This document shows positions 25,621 through 35,124 of a stretch of 64,000 nt of DNA, piece after piece. A program made the position numbers and the translations under genes. Location: the NCBI RefSeq assembly GCF_020892095.1, contig NZ_AP024845.1, positions 1,612,001-1,676,000 on the forward strand. Direction: 5' to 3'. The notes beneath the pieces are model-generated. The model saw nothing but the letters and a program-made list of their open reading frames with translations, had not been told where the DNA came from and searched no databases. The stretch is from Claveliimonas bilis. Lineage in GTDB: Bacteria > Bacillota > Clostridia > Lachnospirales > Lachnospiraceae. Positions within the stretch are counted from its first letter, which is position 1; every line of letters starts with the position of its first letter.

Positions 25621-26015
25621 ATCAAAATCCTCCTGATCTTGCTGTTTCAGCGGCCGAAGCCGAAGCAAAAGGGCAAGGACGGATCCTTTTTTATTATTAT
25701 ATATTTTCATCTATTGAAAAGCAACAGATATAAAAAATCGAAAAAATCAGAAGAATGACGGGGCTGGAAAAAGCAACAATAAATGTAATGTTTTGTCTAA
25801 AGGAATCAAAAGATGTCGAGAGAAATATTGTGTATAATGAATAAAAAATAGATACTATATACAGAAAAACTGGGGTTTTATTACAAGAAAAATTTTAAAA
25901 ATCAAAAATTCTTTCATGAAATAGCAAGATATATAAAAGAAAAGGCAATATCCCTATGGAAAAAGCTTTCTGAATGAGCTATGATGAACTTATCAAAGAA
26001 CAGGAGGGAATTTTT
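25621..26015. other. AT-rich divergent intergenic region
   Basis: No gene is seen. It separates the leftward AraC-sulfatase operon from the rightward sugar ABC operon. A TATAAT at about 25835-25841 could be the minus-10 box for the rightward operon, but no good minus-35 is visible. Regulatory sites of the flanking AraC protein are expected here. Confidence 0.4.
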
Positions 26016-27398
26016 ATGAAAAGGAAAGTAGTAAACAGACTGATCGCTGCATCCCTTGTTTCTGTAATGACACTGGGGACTCTTACAGCATGTGGATCAA
26101 GCGACAGCGGATCAGACTCCGGAAGTGACAGCGGAGACGGAACAACGTTGAAAGTTGCTGCTTTTGAAGGCGGAAACGGAACCCAGATCTGGGAAGACAT
26201 TGCAGCCGCTTTTGAGGAAGAAAATGAAGGCGTAACTGTAGAACTTGAAATGTCTTCACAGCTGGATCAGGATCTGACAAAGGAGATCAGAAACGGGGAT
26301 GTTCCGGATGTTGTATATTACAATCTGGGACAGGAAAGTGGCTTCACAGAGACAATGCTGAAAGAGAATGCGATCGCAGATATCACAGACGTATTTGACG
26401 ATGAACTCAAAGGCAAACTTCTGGATGGTATTCTTGATGGTACAGATGCACAGCCGTATGCAGACGGAAAGATTTATCTGGCACCGATCTTCTACACACC
26501 GACAGGATTCTGGTACAATAAGAACCTGATCGGAGAAGGCAAACAGTATGAGCTGCCGACAACATGGGAAGAGTTCTTTGCACTGGGTGATCAGGCAAAG
26601 GCAGACGGAATTTCTCTGTTCACATTCCCGCAGGCAGGATACTTTGACGCTACAATGTACAGCATGCTGGAGCAGGCAGGAGGAATGGATTTCTACAATG
26701 CAGCTCTGCAGTATGATGAAAACACATGGACATCCGAAGAGGGACAGAAGGTTCTGGATACAATCGGAAAACTGGTATCTCCGGACTATACACAGGAAGA
26801 TACAGTAGCAAATGCAAATGCTGACGGTGGATTCAAGATCAATCAGCAGAATGTAATCGATGGAAAAGCTCTGTTTATGCCAAACGGAAACTGGGTAATC
26901 GGTGAGATGGCTGCTTCTACACCGGATGACTTTGAGTGGGGCATGATGCCGGCACCGAAGTGGGAAGGCGATGAGACACAGGCTGTTTACACATTCACAG
27001 AGCAGATGTGGATTCCGGCAGACGCACCAAACATGGATCTTGCAAAAGAATTTATCAAATTTATGTACTCTGACACAGTTGTTGATATCCTGTTAGGAAA
27101 TACAACAACAGATGAGGAAACAGGAGAAGAATCTCCGTCACCAGTAGTAGCACCTGTTAAAGGCGCAGCAGACAAACTTCCGGAAGGAACAACAAAAGAC
27201 TGCTATGCAGCTACAACTGCAGATGATATCGTAACAGTTACAGGAAAATGGGCTACAACAGCTCCTATCGAAGGCCTGAATATGAATGAGGCTACTTACA
27301 AACCAATTGAATCCATTAACACAGGTGATATGACTGTGGAAGAATGGCAGGCACAGTTGGTAGAGACTTGGGAGAAATGTGCAGCAGCGCTTGAATAA
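26016..27398 (+). CDS. Sugar ABC transporter substrate-binding lipoprotein
   Basis: The start at 26016 (MKRKVVNRLIAASLVSVM) follows AGGAGGGAATTTTT; the longer ORF adds 14 residues without an RBS. The 460-residue CUT1-type binding protein has lipobox LTAC (Cys23 region) and a Ser/Gly/Asp linker. It continues with TTLKVAAFEGGNGTQIWEDIAAAFEEENEGVTVELEM, then YTPTGFWYNKNLIGEG and PNGNWVIGEM. The ligand is probably an oligosaccharide. Unlike its membrane partners it is followed by a strong hairpin, which fits its need for higher expression. Confidence 0.92.
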   Translation: MKRKVVNRLIAASLVSVMTLGTLTACGSSDSGSDSGSDSGDGTTLKVAAFEGGNGTQIWEDIAAAFEEENEGVTVELEMSSQLDQDLTKEIRNGDVPDVVYYNLGQESGFTETMLKENAIADITDVFDDELKGKLLDGILDGTDAQPYADGKIYLAPIFYTPTGFWYNKNLIGEGKQYELPTTWEEFFALGDQAKADGISLFTFPQAGYFDATMYSMLEQAGGMDFYNAALQYDENTWTSEEGQKVLDTIGKLVSPDYTQEDTVANANADGGFKINQQNVIDGKALFMPNGNWVIGEMAASTPDDFEWGMMPAPKWEGDETQAVYTFTEQMWIPADAPNMDLAKEFIKFMYSDTVVDILLGNTTTDEETGEESPSPVVAPVKGAADKLPEGTTKDCYAATTADDIVTVTGKWATTAPIEGLNMNEATYKPIESINTGDMTVEEWQAQLVETWEKCAAALE

Positions 27399-27426
27399 TC
27401 AGTAGACTATTGTAATGAGTGGAGAC

Positions 27427-27458
27427 AAAACGGTGAGTTATATGACTCACCGTTTTTA
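27427..27458 (+). terminator. Partial terminator / mRNA-stabilising stem-loop
   Basis: AAAACGGTGAGT (27427-27438) pairs perfectly with ACTCACCGTTTT (27445-27456) around TATATG, with a short T run. It sits between the binding-protein gene and the permeases, where it can protect the upstream message and reduce read-through. Confidence 0.8.
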
Positions 27459-27477
27459 AGAGAAAAGGAGGAGAATC

Positions 27478-28368
27478 ATGAACAGAAAGAACGCACAGAG
27501 AAGATTTGTTTTTGCATGTCTGGCTCCTGCAGTTGTTCTGGTCGTGTTGTTTATATTTGTTCCGACAGTCAATGTATTCCGCATGTCTCTTTACAGGATG
27601 GGCGGTATCACGAATAAAAAAGAATTTGTCGGATTATATAATTTTAAAACCCTGATGGGAGATAAAAATTTCCTGCAGGCAATGCAGAACTCGATCACGA
27701 TCATTGTTATGGTAATGGTTTGTACGATTGTACTGGCAATTCTTTTTGCAGCTTTGCTGTCAAGAGGAAAGTTCAAAGGGAAAAACTTTTTCCGTGTTAT
27801 TTTCTACATACCGAATATTTTAAGTATCGTAGTTATTGCCGGTATCTTTGGAGCTATTTATGATCCGAGCAACGGTCTGCTGAATACATTTCTGGAAGCA
27901 GTGCACCTGGATTTTCTGAAGCATCAGTGGATGGGAGATCCTAATATTGTATTATATTCTGTAATTTTTGCCCTTGTATGGCAGGCGATCGGATATTATA
28001 TGGTCATGTATATGGCAAGTATGGCGGCGATTCCGGAGGATCTCTATGAAGCTGCTTCCCTGGACGGCGCAACAGAAATACAGATGTTCTTCCAGGTAAC
28101 ACTGCCGTTGATCTGGAGCAATATTCGGACAACACTTACATTCTATATCATCAGTACGATAAACTTAAGCTTCCTGTTCGTGCAGATCATGAGCAACGGA
28201 GGACCGAACGGAAAGACGGAAGTATTCCTGAACTATATGTATAAACAGGCATATGGAGCAGGCGTATATGGATATGGTATGGCAATCGGAGTTGTAGTAT
28301 TCCTCTTCTCCTTTGTGCTGGCAGCTATTGTAAACAAGATCACAGACCGGGAAGTTCTGGAATTTTAA
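27478..28368 (+). CDS. Sugar ABC transporter permease (MalF/UgpA type)
   Basis: The 296-residue protein has six membrane segments. The EAA loop is EDLYEAASLDGATEIQMFFQVTLPLIWSNI (about residues 190-220), which contacts the ATPase. It begins with the usual RRFVFACLAPAVVLVVLFIFVPTVNVFRMSLY. It pairs with the 28384 permease. No ATP-binding subunit is encoded nearby, as is usual for Firmicute CUT1 systems using a shared MsmX/MsiK-type ATPase. Confidence 0.93.
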   Translation: MNRKNAQRRFVFACLAPAVVLVVLFIFVPTVNVFRMSLYRMGGITNKKEFVGLYNFKTLMGDKNFLQAMQNSITIIVMVMVCTIVLAILFAALLSRGKFKGKNFFRVIFYIPNILSIVVIAGIFGAIYDPSNGLLNTFLEAVHLDFLKHQWMGDPNIVLYSVIFALVWQAIGYYMVMYMASMAAIPEDLYEAASLDGATEIQMFFQVTLPLIWSNIRTTLTFYIISTINLSFLFVQIMSNGGPNGKTEVFLNYMYKQAYGAGVYGYGMAIGVVVFLFSFVLAAIVNKITDREVLEF

Positions 28369-28383
28369 AGGGGGCGAAAGAAT

Positions 28384-29256
28384 ATGGGAAAAAAGAAACA
28401 TTCTGGAAATATCTTATATAAAATATTTATTTATGTTGCCCTCCTTGCTTTGGCTATCTCGATCATCATACCGGTTTTGTGGGTATTTATGGCGAGTGTG
28501 AAGCGTAACGCGGAATTTATCGGAGCAGATGTGAATCCGTGGGCACTTCCGAAGCAGTTCTTCTATCAGAACTTTATTGTGGCATTCCGCGATGCGCAGA
28601 TGGGAGATTTCTTCCTCAACTCGATTATTGTCACTGCATTGGGACTGATTCTCCTTCTTGTAATTGCTCTTCCAGCGTCCTATGTATTGTCAAGATTTGA
28701 CTTTAAGGGAAGAAGAATTTTGAACGTTGCGTTTATGGCAGGGCTTTTTATTAACATCAACTACATCGTTGTACCGATCTTCCTGATGTTAAGTGATGCA
28801 AACAAAGCGCTGGGAGTGGAATTTTTCCTGGACAACCGCTTTATTCTGGCGCTGATCTATGCGTCCAGTGCGCTGCCGTTTACCATCTATCTTTTGAGCG
28901 GTTATTTTAAAACGCTTCCGAAGGGATTTGAGGAAGCCGCTTACATTGACGGATGCGGATATTTTAAAACAATGGTAAAGATTATGGTTCCTATGGCAAA
29001 GCCAAGTATTATTACAGTTATCCTGTTCAATTTCCTGTCGTTCTGGAATGAGTACATTATTGCGTATACTCTGATGGATGAACACGGAACATTGGCAATG
29101 GGACTGAAGAACCTGATGGCAGTAGAAAGAACAGCAACAAATTACGGTATCATGTATGCCGGTCTGGTTATCGTTATGTTACCGGTACTGATCCTGTATA
29201 TCTGTGTACAGAAACAGCTGACAGAAGGTATGACGCTTGGTGGTCTGAAAGGTTAA
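28384..29256 (+). CDS. Sugar ABC transporter permease (MalG/UgpE type)
   Basis: The 290-residue protein has six membrane segments and the EAA motif GFEEAAYIDGCGYFKTMVKIMVPMAKPSI near residue 180. The C-terminus ends QKQLTEGMTLGGLKG, typical of MalG-like subunits. The gene follows 15 bases after the first permease gene. Confidence 0.93.
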   Translation: MGKKKHSGNILYKIFIYVALLALAISIIIPVLWVFMASVKRNAEFIGADVNPWALPKQFFYQNFIVAFRDAQMGDFFLNSIIVTALGLILLLVIALPASYVLSRFDFKGRRILNVAFMAGLFININYIVVPIFLMLSDANKALGVEFFLDNRFILALIYASSALPFTIYLLSGYFKTLPKGFEEAAYIDGCGYFKTMVKIMVPMAKPSIITVILFNFLSFWNEYIIAYTLMDEHGTLAMGLKNLMAVERTATNYGIMYAGLVIVMLPVLILYICVQKQLTEGMTLGGLKG

Positions 29257-29269
29257 GGAGGGAAATGAT

Positions 29270-29437
29270 ATGAGCAATACGGTAAAAAATCTGATTATGG
29301 TTATTGTTTTTATTGTTTGCCTTGCGCTTGTGATAATAGGACAAAAGACGATCAGTGTCACAGGTCTTGCGACACAGCTGGTAGGTCTGGTAGGACTTCT
29401 GACATTGTTGTTTATCTATAACCATAAATATAAATAA
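29270..29437 (+). CDS. Small membrane protein at end of sugar ABC operon (DUF6903-like)
   Basis: An ATG at 29270 with GGAGG upstream opens a 55-residue product with two hydrophobic helices (residues about 7-24 and 34-50) and a basic C-terminus (YNHKYK). It lies 13 bases behind the permease gene and just before the operon terminator, so it is transcribed with the transporter. Similar tiny proteins accompany sugar ABC operons in Lachnospiraceae; their role is unknown. The family name is from memory. Confidence 0.75.
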   Translation: MSNTVKNLIMVIVFIVCLALVIIGQKTISVTGLATQLVGLVGLLTLLFIYNHKYK

Positions 29438-29450
29438 TGTAAAACGATAA

Positions 29451-29478
29451 AAAAAGAGTCGCATGCGGCTCTTTTTTT
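29451..29478 (+). terminator. Terminator of the first sugar ABC operon
   Basis: AAAAAGAG / CTCTTTTT with inner CGCATGCG pairing, followed by a T run; also usable from the minus strand by the convergent AraC gene. Confidence 0.85.
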
Positions 29479-29483
29479 ATTGT

Positions 29484-30458
29484 TCAATCATAGCTTCTTC
29501 TCGTTCCGTGACGCTTGGCAAGGTTGCTGGACAGGCTTTGGAAATTGGAGTAGTTTTTAACAGACGTAGCATACTCCATGGGCGCCATACCGGTGGACTG
29601 CTTGAAGCGTTTGGAAAAATATTGGAGTGAACCAAAAGAAAGGTAGTGTGCAATTTCTGTAAAATTCATGGTTCCGTCGCGGATCAGCTGCTTTGCAGCG
29701 TCGATTTTCATTTCCAGAAAATGGTCAATTGCACCATGATGAAATTCTCTGTGAAACAGGTTGTACAGCGAGGAGGGGCTTAAGGAAAAGGTGTTGCACA
29801 GAGAAGCGATTGTCAGGCGTTCACACAGATGCAGTTCCATGTAATCCAGAATGTTCTGAAGGGCCAGATGGGTGGATTCTGCCTGAAAAGGGGAGATGGG
29901 GTCTGTGTTTTCAAAAGTTTGCTCTGTTCCGGCGAGCGCGGTGACATCTTCCAAATGATGACGGCACAAAGTGATAAGAAAAGCTTCCAGGTATAGAAGA
30001 ACAAGATGCTGCGCTCCGAATCTGCCTTTCGGATTAACAGACACCTGTTCCACCTGCGGAATATTTAAAGGTGAATCGAAGGCTGCACCTGCCTCGCGGA
30101 CAATGGCCGAAATCAAATATTGTTCATCCGCTGACAGATGAAAGACTTTCTGTTCAAAAAATTTCATGGCAGGAGAATGGCAGATAAAAGAAATATTTAC
30201 CAGGTTTGGAGCCTTGTCGCCTATGGAGTGCAGGGCATGAAATTCGTTGGGGCGATGAAAAATAACGTCTCCTGTGCCAAGAAGGTGGACAGAAGCGTCA
30301 GCAGTCACACGCAGTTCGCCCTTATCTACATACATCAGCTCCCAGAAATCATGGGATTCTCCGGAAAAGAAAAAATCTTTCATATATTCAAAATAGTGAA
30401 TGGTGATAATTTCATTGATGATAAATTCCCGCTTCAGATGGGTGCTTTTATATGCCAT
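29484..30458 (-). CDS. AraC-family regulator
   Basis: The start at 30458 (MAYKSTHLKREFI) is preferred, with AGGAGG eleven bases upstream; a 27-residue longer form lacks an RBS. The 324-residue protein has an N-terminal cupin (GESHDFWELMYVDKGELRVTA, GDVIFHRPNEFHAL). The C-terminal AraC DNA-binding domain has RLTIASLCNTFSLSPSSLYNLFHREFH and MNFTEIAHYLSFGSLQYFSKRFKQSTGMAPMEYA. It is divergent from the 30774-35940 operon, its likely target. Confidence 0.9.
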   Translation of the reverse strand: MAYKSTHLKREFIINEIITIHYFEYMKDFFFSGESHDFWELMYVDKGELRVTADASVHLLGTGDVIFHRPNEFHALHSIGDKAPNLVNISFICHSPAMKFFEQKVFHLSADEQYLISAIVREAGAAFDSPLNIPQVEQVSVNPKGRFGAQHLVLLYLEAFLITLCRHHLEDVTALAGTEQTFENTDPISPFQAESTHLALQNILDYMELHLCERLTIASLCNTFSLSPSSLYNLFHREFHHGAIDHFLEMKIDAAKQLIRDGTMNFTEIAHYLSFGSLQYFSKRFKQSTGMAPMEYATSVKNYSNFQSLSSNLAKRHGTRRSYD

Positions 30459-30773
30459 GCCTTTGTATGCCTCCTGAAAATAAGTGTTTAATCTTAACAA
30501 TTTACTAAAAAAGATAACACAATGCGGGAAATCTGACAAGAAAAAAAGATAGAAATTTTAGAAATAATAAATTTTTACTTGTAAATAAAAGAATTTAAAA
30601 AGATAATATAAAAATATTGTGAAAAAAATATTAAAAAATAGATAGAATAAGATAACTTGAATAAGGAATAAGACAAGCAGAAAAGAATTGTATAAATTAT
30701 AATAAAATTACTAAAAACAAAAGATAAATTGTTCGGCCGAAAAATATCTTTTGCTGGAAAGGATGAGACAAAA
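30459..30773. other. Very AT-rich divergent promoter region
   Basis: No gene is visible. It lies between AraC (leftward) and the oxidoreductase-ABC operon (rightward). A TATAAT at 30698-30703 may be the minus-10 of the rightward operon; no clear minus-35 accompanies it, as expected for an activator-dependent promoter. Confidence 0.4.
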
Positions 30774-32066
30774 ATGAAAAAACAAGTAACAGTGGCGCTT
30801 GCAGGGCTGGGAAGCAGAGGAAAGGATACATACGCCCCGGCGGCAAAGCTGTTTCCGGATCGCATGAAGATTGTAGCAATTGCTGATATTGATCCGGCAA
30901 AGGTGAAGGAGGTGGCAGATGCTTATGATGTTCCGGATGAATCCTGTTTCACCAGTGCGGAGGAAATGATCAGTCAGCCGAAACTGGCGGACGTTATGTT
31001 CATTACTACCCAGGATCAGCAGCACGTAGGGCAGGCAATCAAGGCGATGGAAAAAGGATATGACCTTTTGATGGAAAAACCGATTTCTCCGGATCTTAAC
31101 GAGTGCAGGGAGATCATTCGGGTAGCAAAAAAACTGAACAGGACTGTTGTGATCTGCCATGTTCTCCGTTATACACCTTTCTACCAGGAAGTGAAACGAA
31201 TTTTAAAGAGCGGGAAAATCGGGGAAGTAGTCAGTGTAATGGGAATTGAAAATGTTGGTTACTGGCATCAGGCACACAGCTTTGTGAGAGGAAACTGGAG
31301 AAACTCCAACACCACAAGTCCCATGATTCTTCAGAAATGTTGCCATGACCTGGATCTTTTGCTCTGGCTTACGGGAAAAACATGTAAATCTGTGACTTCT
31401 TTTGGAAATACTTATCTCTTTAAAGAGGAAAATGCTCCGGAAGGTGCAGCGCTTCGATGCACCGGAGGATGCAAGGCAAAAGGGAACTGTCCATTTGATG
31501 CAGAAAAAATATATCTGACAAACAAAAAGACAGGTATTCTGGAAGGAAATACAGGATGGCCCTTGGATGTGCTGGCTCTTCATCCGGATGAGAACAGTAT
31601 TCGAAAGGCGATAGAGGAAGGTCCCTATGGGCGATGTGTTTATTATTGTGACAATAATGTAGTAGATCACCAGGTAGTAAATATGGAAATGACAGACGGC
31701 TCTACTATCAGTTTTACTATGTGCGGATTTACAGAGGATAATTCAAGATATACAAAATTTATGGGAACAAAGGGGCAGATTATCGCGGATATGGGAGCCA
31801 ATCTCATTAAAGTAACTCCCTTTGGAAAAGAAGAAGAAGTGATTGATGTCTCTAAGCTTGCCGAAGATTTTTCCGGTCATGCCGGAGGAGATCACCGTCT
31901 GGTCAGTGCTTTTTTGAATCTGGTTTCAGGCGAGTGTGAGGCGGACGATACAATTACATCAGTGGAATGCTCTGTTGAGAGTCATTATATAGCGCTTGCA
32001 GCGGAAAAGTCCAGAGTAAACGGCGGAAAAGTAGTCGCTCTTGCAGAAATGCGGGAGCAGCAGTAA
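30774..32066 (+). CDS. Gfo/Idh/MocA-family oxidoreductase
   Basis: The 430-residue protein starts at 30774 after GGAAAGGATG. It has an N-terminal Rossmann fold (VALAGLGSRGKDTYAPAA), the EKPISPDLNEC motif, HVLRYTPF, and HDLDLLLWL with the probable catalytic His. A four-Cys element C-x3-C-x5-C near RCTGGCKAKGNCPFDAEKIY may bind metal. Members oxidise sugars with NAD(P); some gut relatives act as NAD-dependent glycosidases. It opens an operon with a second sugar ABC transporter, so it probably acts on the imported sugar. Confidence 0.9.
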   Translation: MKKQVTVALAGLGSRGKDTYAPAAKLFPDRMKIVAIADIDPAKVKEVADAYDVPDESCFTSAEEMISQPKLADVMFITTQDQQHVGQAIKAMEKGYDLLMEKPISPDLNECREIIRVAKKLNRTVVICHVLRYTPFYQEVKRILKSGKIGEVVSVMGIENVGYWHQAHSFVRGNWRNSNTTSPMILQKCCHDLDLLLWLTGKTCKSVTSFGNTYLFKEENAPEGAALRCTGGCKAKGNCPFDAEKIYLTNKKTGILEGNTGWPLDVLALHPDENSIRKAIEEGPYGRCVYYCDNNVVDHQVVNMEMTDGSTISFTMCGFTEDNSRYTKFMGTKGQIIADMGANLIKVTPFGKEEEVIDVSKLAEDFSGHAGGDHRLVSAFLNLVSGECEADDTITSVECSVESHYIALAAEKSRVNGGKVVALAEMREQQ

Positions 32067-32077
32067 GGAGGAAAGTT

Positions 32078-33379
32078 ATGAAAAAGAGAAAAAGATTAAC
32101 AGCCAGTCTTCTTGTATTGGTTATGGCAGCAGGCATGTGCTTAAGTGCATGCTCAGGAAGCAGTGAGGAAGACAGCAGCTCATCGGATGGCGGGACGACA
32201 ACGATACAGTTCTGGTGCCATACAAACGAAGCGTGGAACAATACATACCGGGAACTTTTTGACAAGTTTGAAGAGGAAAATCCGGAATATAAAGTAGAGA
32301 TGACAGATTATCCTTATGCTGATTACAATCAGAAAATACAGACATCTCTGACTCCGGATGCTGAAGGTGCAGACCTTTATCAGATGTGGGGAGGATGGGA
32401 ACTTGATTTTGCATCTACAGGAGGGCTTGAGCCTTTGCCGGATGATCTGAAGGAAACTTTGGAAGAAGATTATTTTGAACCAACCTATCAGGCATATGAG
32501 TATGGAGGAGAATATTACGGAATCCCTACAGAATTTAACCTGGAATACGGCGGCATGGTTGTCAATAAACCGTTATTTGAAGAAAATAATCTGGAATATC
32601 CAACTACATGGGAAGAGCTCAGGAGTGTTTCTGACCAGCTGGTACAAAACGATGGCAGCGTTATTACTATGAGAGGATTTGATTTCATAGACGAAGACGC
32701 TTTGATCTACAATTATCTTGCCATGATCCTTCAGCAGGGAGGACAGTATCTCAATGAGGACGGAAGCATCAATCTGGCAACCCCGGAAGGAATTACAGCT
32801 ATGGAAGAGCTGAAGAGCATGGTGGATGCCGGATATACGGATTTCAGTTCCTTCTCTGCAGGCGTGGGAACATCCAGTTATGTATTTGAAGGAAAAGGAA
32901 GCATGGCTTCTGTTGGATCCTGGGCGATCAGTGACGGTGAGGAATCTTACGATCTCACGATCGGTGAAGATTTTGATTATGTCGCAGTGCCGCAGTATGG
33001 TGATGAGATGGCGTTTGTAGCAGAGTCCGGATGGGGACTTGCAGTACCTGCCAATGCAAAAGAGAAAGATGGCGCATGGGAACTGGTAAGATTCTTAAGC
33101 GATCCGGAAAACCTTAAGGAACTGAATCTGGGATGCCAGCAGCTTCCGCCAAGAAAGACTCTGGCAGAAGATCAGGAAATGATGGATGCAATGCCGAATA
33201 CGGCATTCCTTATGGATATTCTGGAAGGAGGCCAGTGGATCGGACCTTATAATACAACGACGCTGAAGGAAACACTGACAGCAACTTTCCGTGATATCTG
33301 CGAGAATGGAACGGATATAGAGACTGCACTGACAGAGTGTTCAGAAACAATGAGCGCAGAGATGATAGAGAAGGAATAA
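32078..33379 (+). CDS. Sugar ABC transporter substrate-binding lipoprotein
   Basis: The 433-residue protein has lipobox LSAC (Cys25 region), a Ser/Asp linker and the CUT1 binding fold (TIQFWCHTNEAWNNTYRELFDKFEEENPEYKVEM, GGMVVNKPLFEENNLEYPTTWEELRSVSDQL, SVGSWAISDGEE). It follows 11 bases after the oxidoreductase gene. It is only distantly like the binding protein at 26016, so the two operons take up different ligands. Confidence 0.92.
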   Translation: MKKRKRLTASLLVLVMAAGMCLSACSGSSEEDSSSSDGGTTTIQFWCHTNEAWNNTYRELFDKFEEENPEYKVEMTDYPYADYNQKIQTSLTPDAEGADLYQMWGGWELDFASTGGLEPLPDDLKETLEEDYFEPTYQAYEYGGEYYGIPTEFNLEYGGMVVNKPLFEENNLEYPTTWEELRSVSDQLVQNDGSVITMRGFDFIDEDALIYNYLAMILQQGGQYLNEDGSINLATPEGITAMEELKSMVDAGYTDFSSFSAGVGTSSYVFEGKGSMASVGSWAISDGEESYDLTIGEDFDYVAVPQYGDEMAFVAESGWGLAVPANAKEKDGAWELVRFLSDPENLKELNLGCQQLPPRKTLAEDQEMMDAMPNTAFLMDILEGGQWIGPYNTTTLKETLTATFRDICENGTDIETALTECSETMSAEMIEKE

Positions 33380-33397
33380 TTTAAAGAAGGAATAGGA

Positions 33398-34276
33398 ATG
33401 AAGGATAAAAAATTTGTATACGGAATTTTGATACCATGCTTTATACTGCTGTTCATATTCTGTGTATTCCCTCTGTTCTATGGATTGGGGATATCCCTGT
33501 TCGATTATAACCCGATCCGGCAGGAAAATCCTTTTATAGGGCTGACAAATTATGCAGCCCTATTAGAGGATAAAGATTTTCAGAAGGCTTTGGTGCATAC
33601 GATCGCTTATGTAGTGATAGCGGTGACACTGAATATTATATTTACACTGGCAATTGCACAGTTTATTACTTCTTTGCCGGGAAAGAAAATGAAAACACTT
33701 TTTCGGACCATTTTTTTCATCCCATGTATCGCACCTATTGCCGGAACAGCAGTTGTATGGAAAAATGGGCTGCTTTATAAAGACGGAGGCACGTTTAATG
33801 AGATTCTGGGACTTTTTGGTCTGGAGTCAGTGGATTGGCTGGCAAGTTCGGTGACAGTAATCGGGTGCATTATCCTGTTTACACTCTGGGCAGATATGGG
33901 ATATAATATCGTACTTTTCTGTGCCGGACTGGAAGGAATCCCTAAGACGTTTGATGAGGCCGCTGCTATTGACGGAGCGACTCCGTTTCAGAGATTTGTT
34001 AAGATCAAGCTTCCTTTGCTTGGACGGACCTTTACCTTTGTGCTGATGCAGACGATCATCTCTTACTTTCAGATGTTTGCACAGTTCAAGGTGCTGGAAA
34101 ATAAACAGAGCGGGATGAATTACGGGTCTGTCCTTACAACGGAGATTTATGAACAGAGTTTTGACAAATACAATATGGGGTATGCATCGGCAATCGCGAC
34201 CGTCCTGTTCTTTATTGTATTTATTGTGGCTATGGTGCAGAAGAGAGCAACAAAAGTGGATTGGAGTTATGAGTAG
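33398..34276 (+). CDS. Sugar ABC transporter permease (MalF/UgpA type)
   Basis: The 292-residue protein has six membrane segments and EAA loop KTFDEAAAIDGATPFQRFVKIKLPLLGRTF. Its stop overlaps the GTG start of the next permease (TAGTG), implying coupled translation. Confidence 0.93.
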   Translation: MKDKKFVYGILIPCFILLFIFCVFPLFYGLGISLFDYNPIRQENPFIGLTNYAALLEDKDFQKALVHTIAYVVIAVTLNIIFTLAIAQFITSLPGKKMKTLFRTIFFIPCIAPIAGTAVVWKNGLLYKDGGTFNEILGLFGLESVDWLASSVTVIGCIILFTLWADMGYNIVLFCAGLEGIPKTFDEAAAIDGATPFQRFVKIKLPLLGRTFTFVLMQTIISYFQMFAQFKVLENKQSGMNYGSVLTTEIYEQSFDKYNMGYASAIATVLFFIVFIVAMVQKRATKVDWSYE

Positions 34277-35112
34277 TGAAAGAGAAAAAGAAAAGACTAT
34301 ATAAAAAACAGCATATTGTGATCGTAGCTGTCTTGGGCGTTATTTCTATACTCATGTTATTTCCTATGGTCTGGATGTTTTTTACGTCCTTTAAGACGAA
34401 TGCGGATATCAGGATCAATCGTACCTCTCTTTGGCCGGAAGCATGGACGCTGGAAGGATATGAGAAAGCTTTTACAGATGTGCCCTTTGTACAGTGGTTT
34501 TTCAATAGTGTGTTTGTGACTGCGGCTGTGACACTCGCTGTGATCATTACCAGTACGCTTCTGGGATTCATTTTTGCAAAATATGAATTTAAGGGGAAAA
34601 GATGGACGTTTATTGTCCTTTTGGCCACTATGATGGTACCCGCGCAGGTGACGATGATCCCCCGGTTTCTGATCGTGCAGAAGATGGGACTTTACAATAC
34701 TCTGGGAGCGTTGATCATTCCCATGCTTGTGAGCGCATTTGGAGTATATCTGTGCAGGCAGTTTATTGAAGATATTCCCGACAGTATATGCGATGCGGCC
34801 AAGATAGACGGAGCCTCTTCTTTTATGATCTATCGAAGGATCATCCTGCCCAATATCCGTCCTGCCATCGGTTCGCTGACCATATTTACGGCCATGGGCG
34901 TCTATAATGATTACCTGAATCCTCTGATCATGGTAAATGACAAAGAAAAGATGACGCTGCCTCTGGCAATTGCAATGTTCTCCACTCAGAATAAAGCCGA
35001 TCTGACAACGACGATGGCAGTTGCTTCTTTGATCATGGTTCCTATGATCATTGTATTTATCATTTTCCAGAAACAGTTTGTGAAAGGACTTGCCCTTACA
35101 GGTATCAAGTAG
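34276..35112 (+). CDS. Sugar ABC transporter permease (MalG type)
   Basis: The 278-residue protein starts at GTG 34276. It has six membrane segments and EAA-like loop DSICDAAKIDGASSFMIYRRIILPNIRPAI, ending QKQFVKGLALTGIK. It completes the second ATPase-less sugar transporter. Confidence 0.92.
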   Translation: MKEKKKRLYKKQHIVIVAVLGVISILMLFPMVWMFFTSFKTNADIRINRTSLWPEAWTLEGYEKAFTDVPFVQWFFNSVFVTAAVTLAVIITSTLLGFIFAKYEFKGKRWTFIVLLATMMVPAQVTMIPRFLIVQKMGLYNTLGALIIPMLVSAFGVYLCRQFIEDIPDSICDAAKIDGASSFMIYRRIILPNIRPAIGSLTIFTAMGVYNDYLNPLIMVNDKEKMTLPLAIAMFSTQNKADLTTTMAVASLIMVPMIIVFIIFQKQFVKGLALTGIK

Positions 35113-35124
35113 CAGGCAGCAAAA

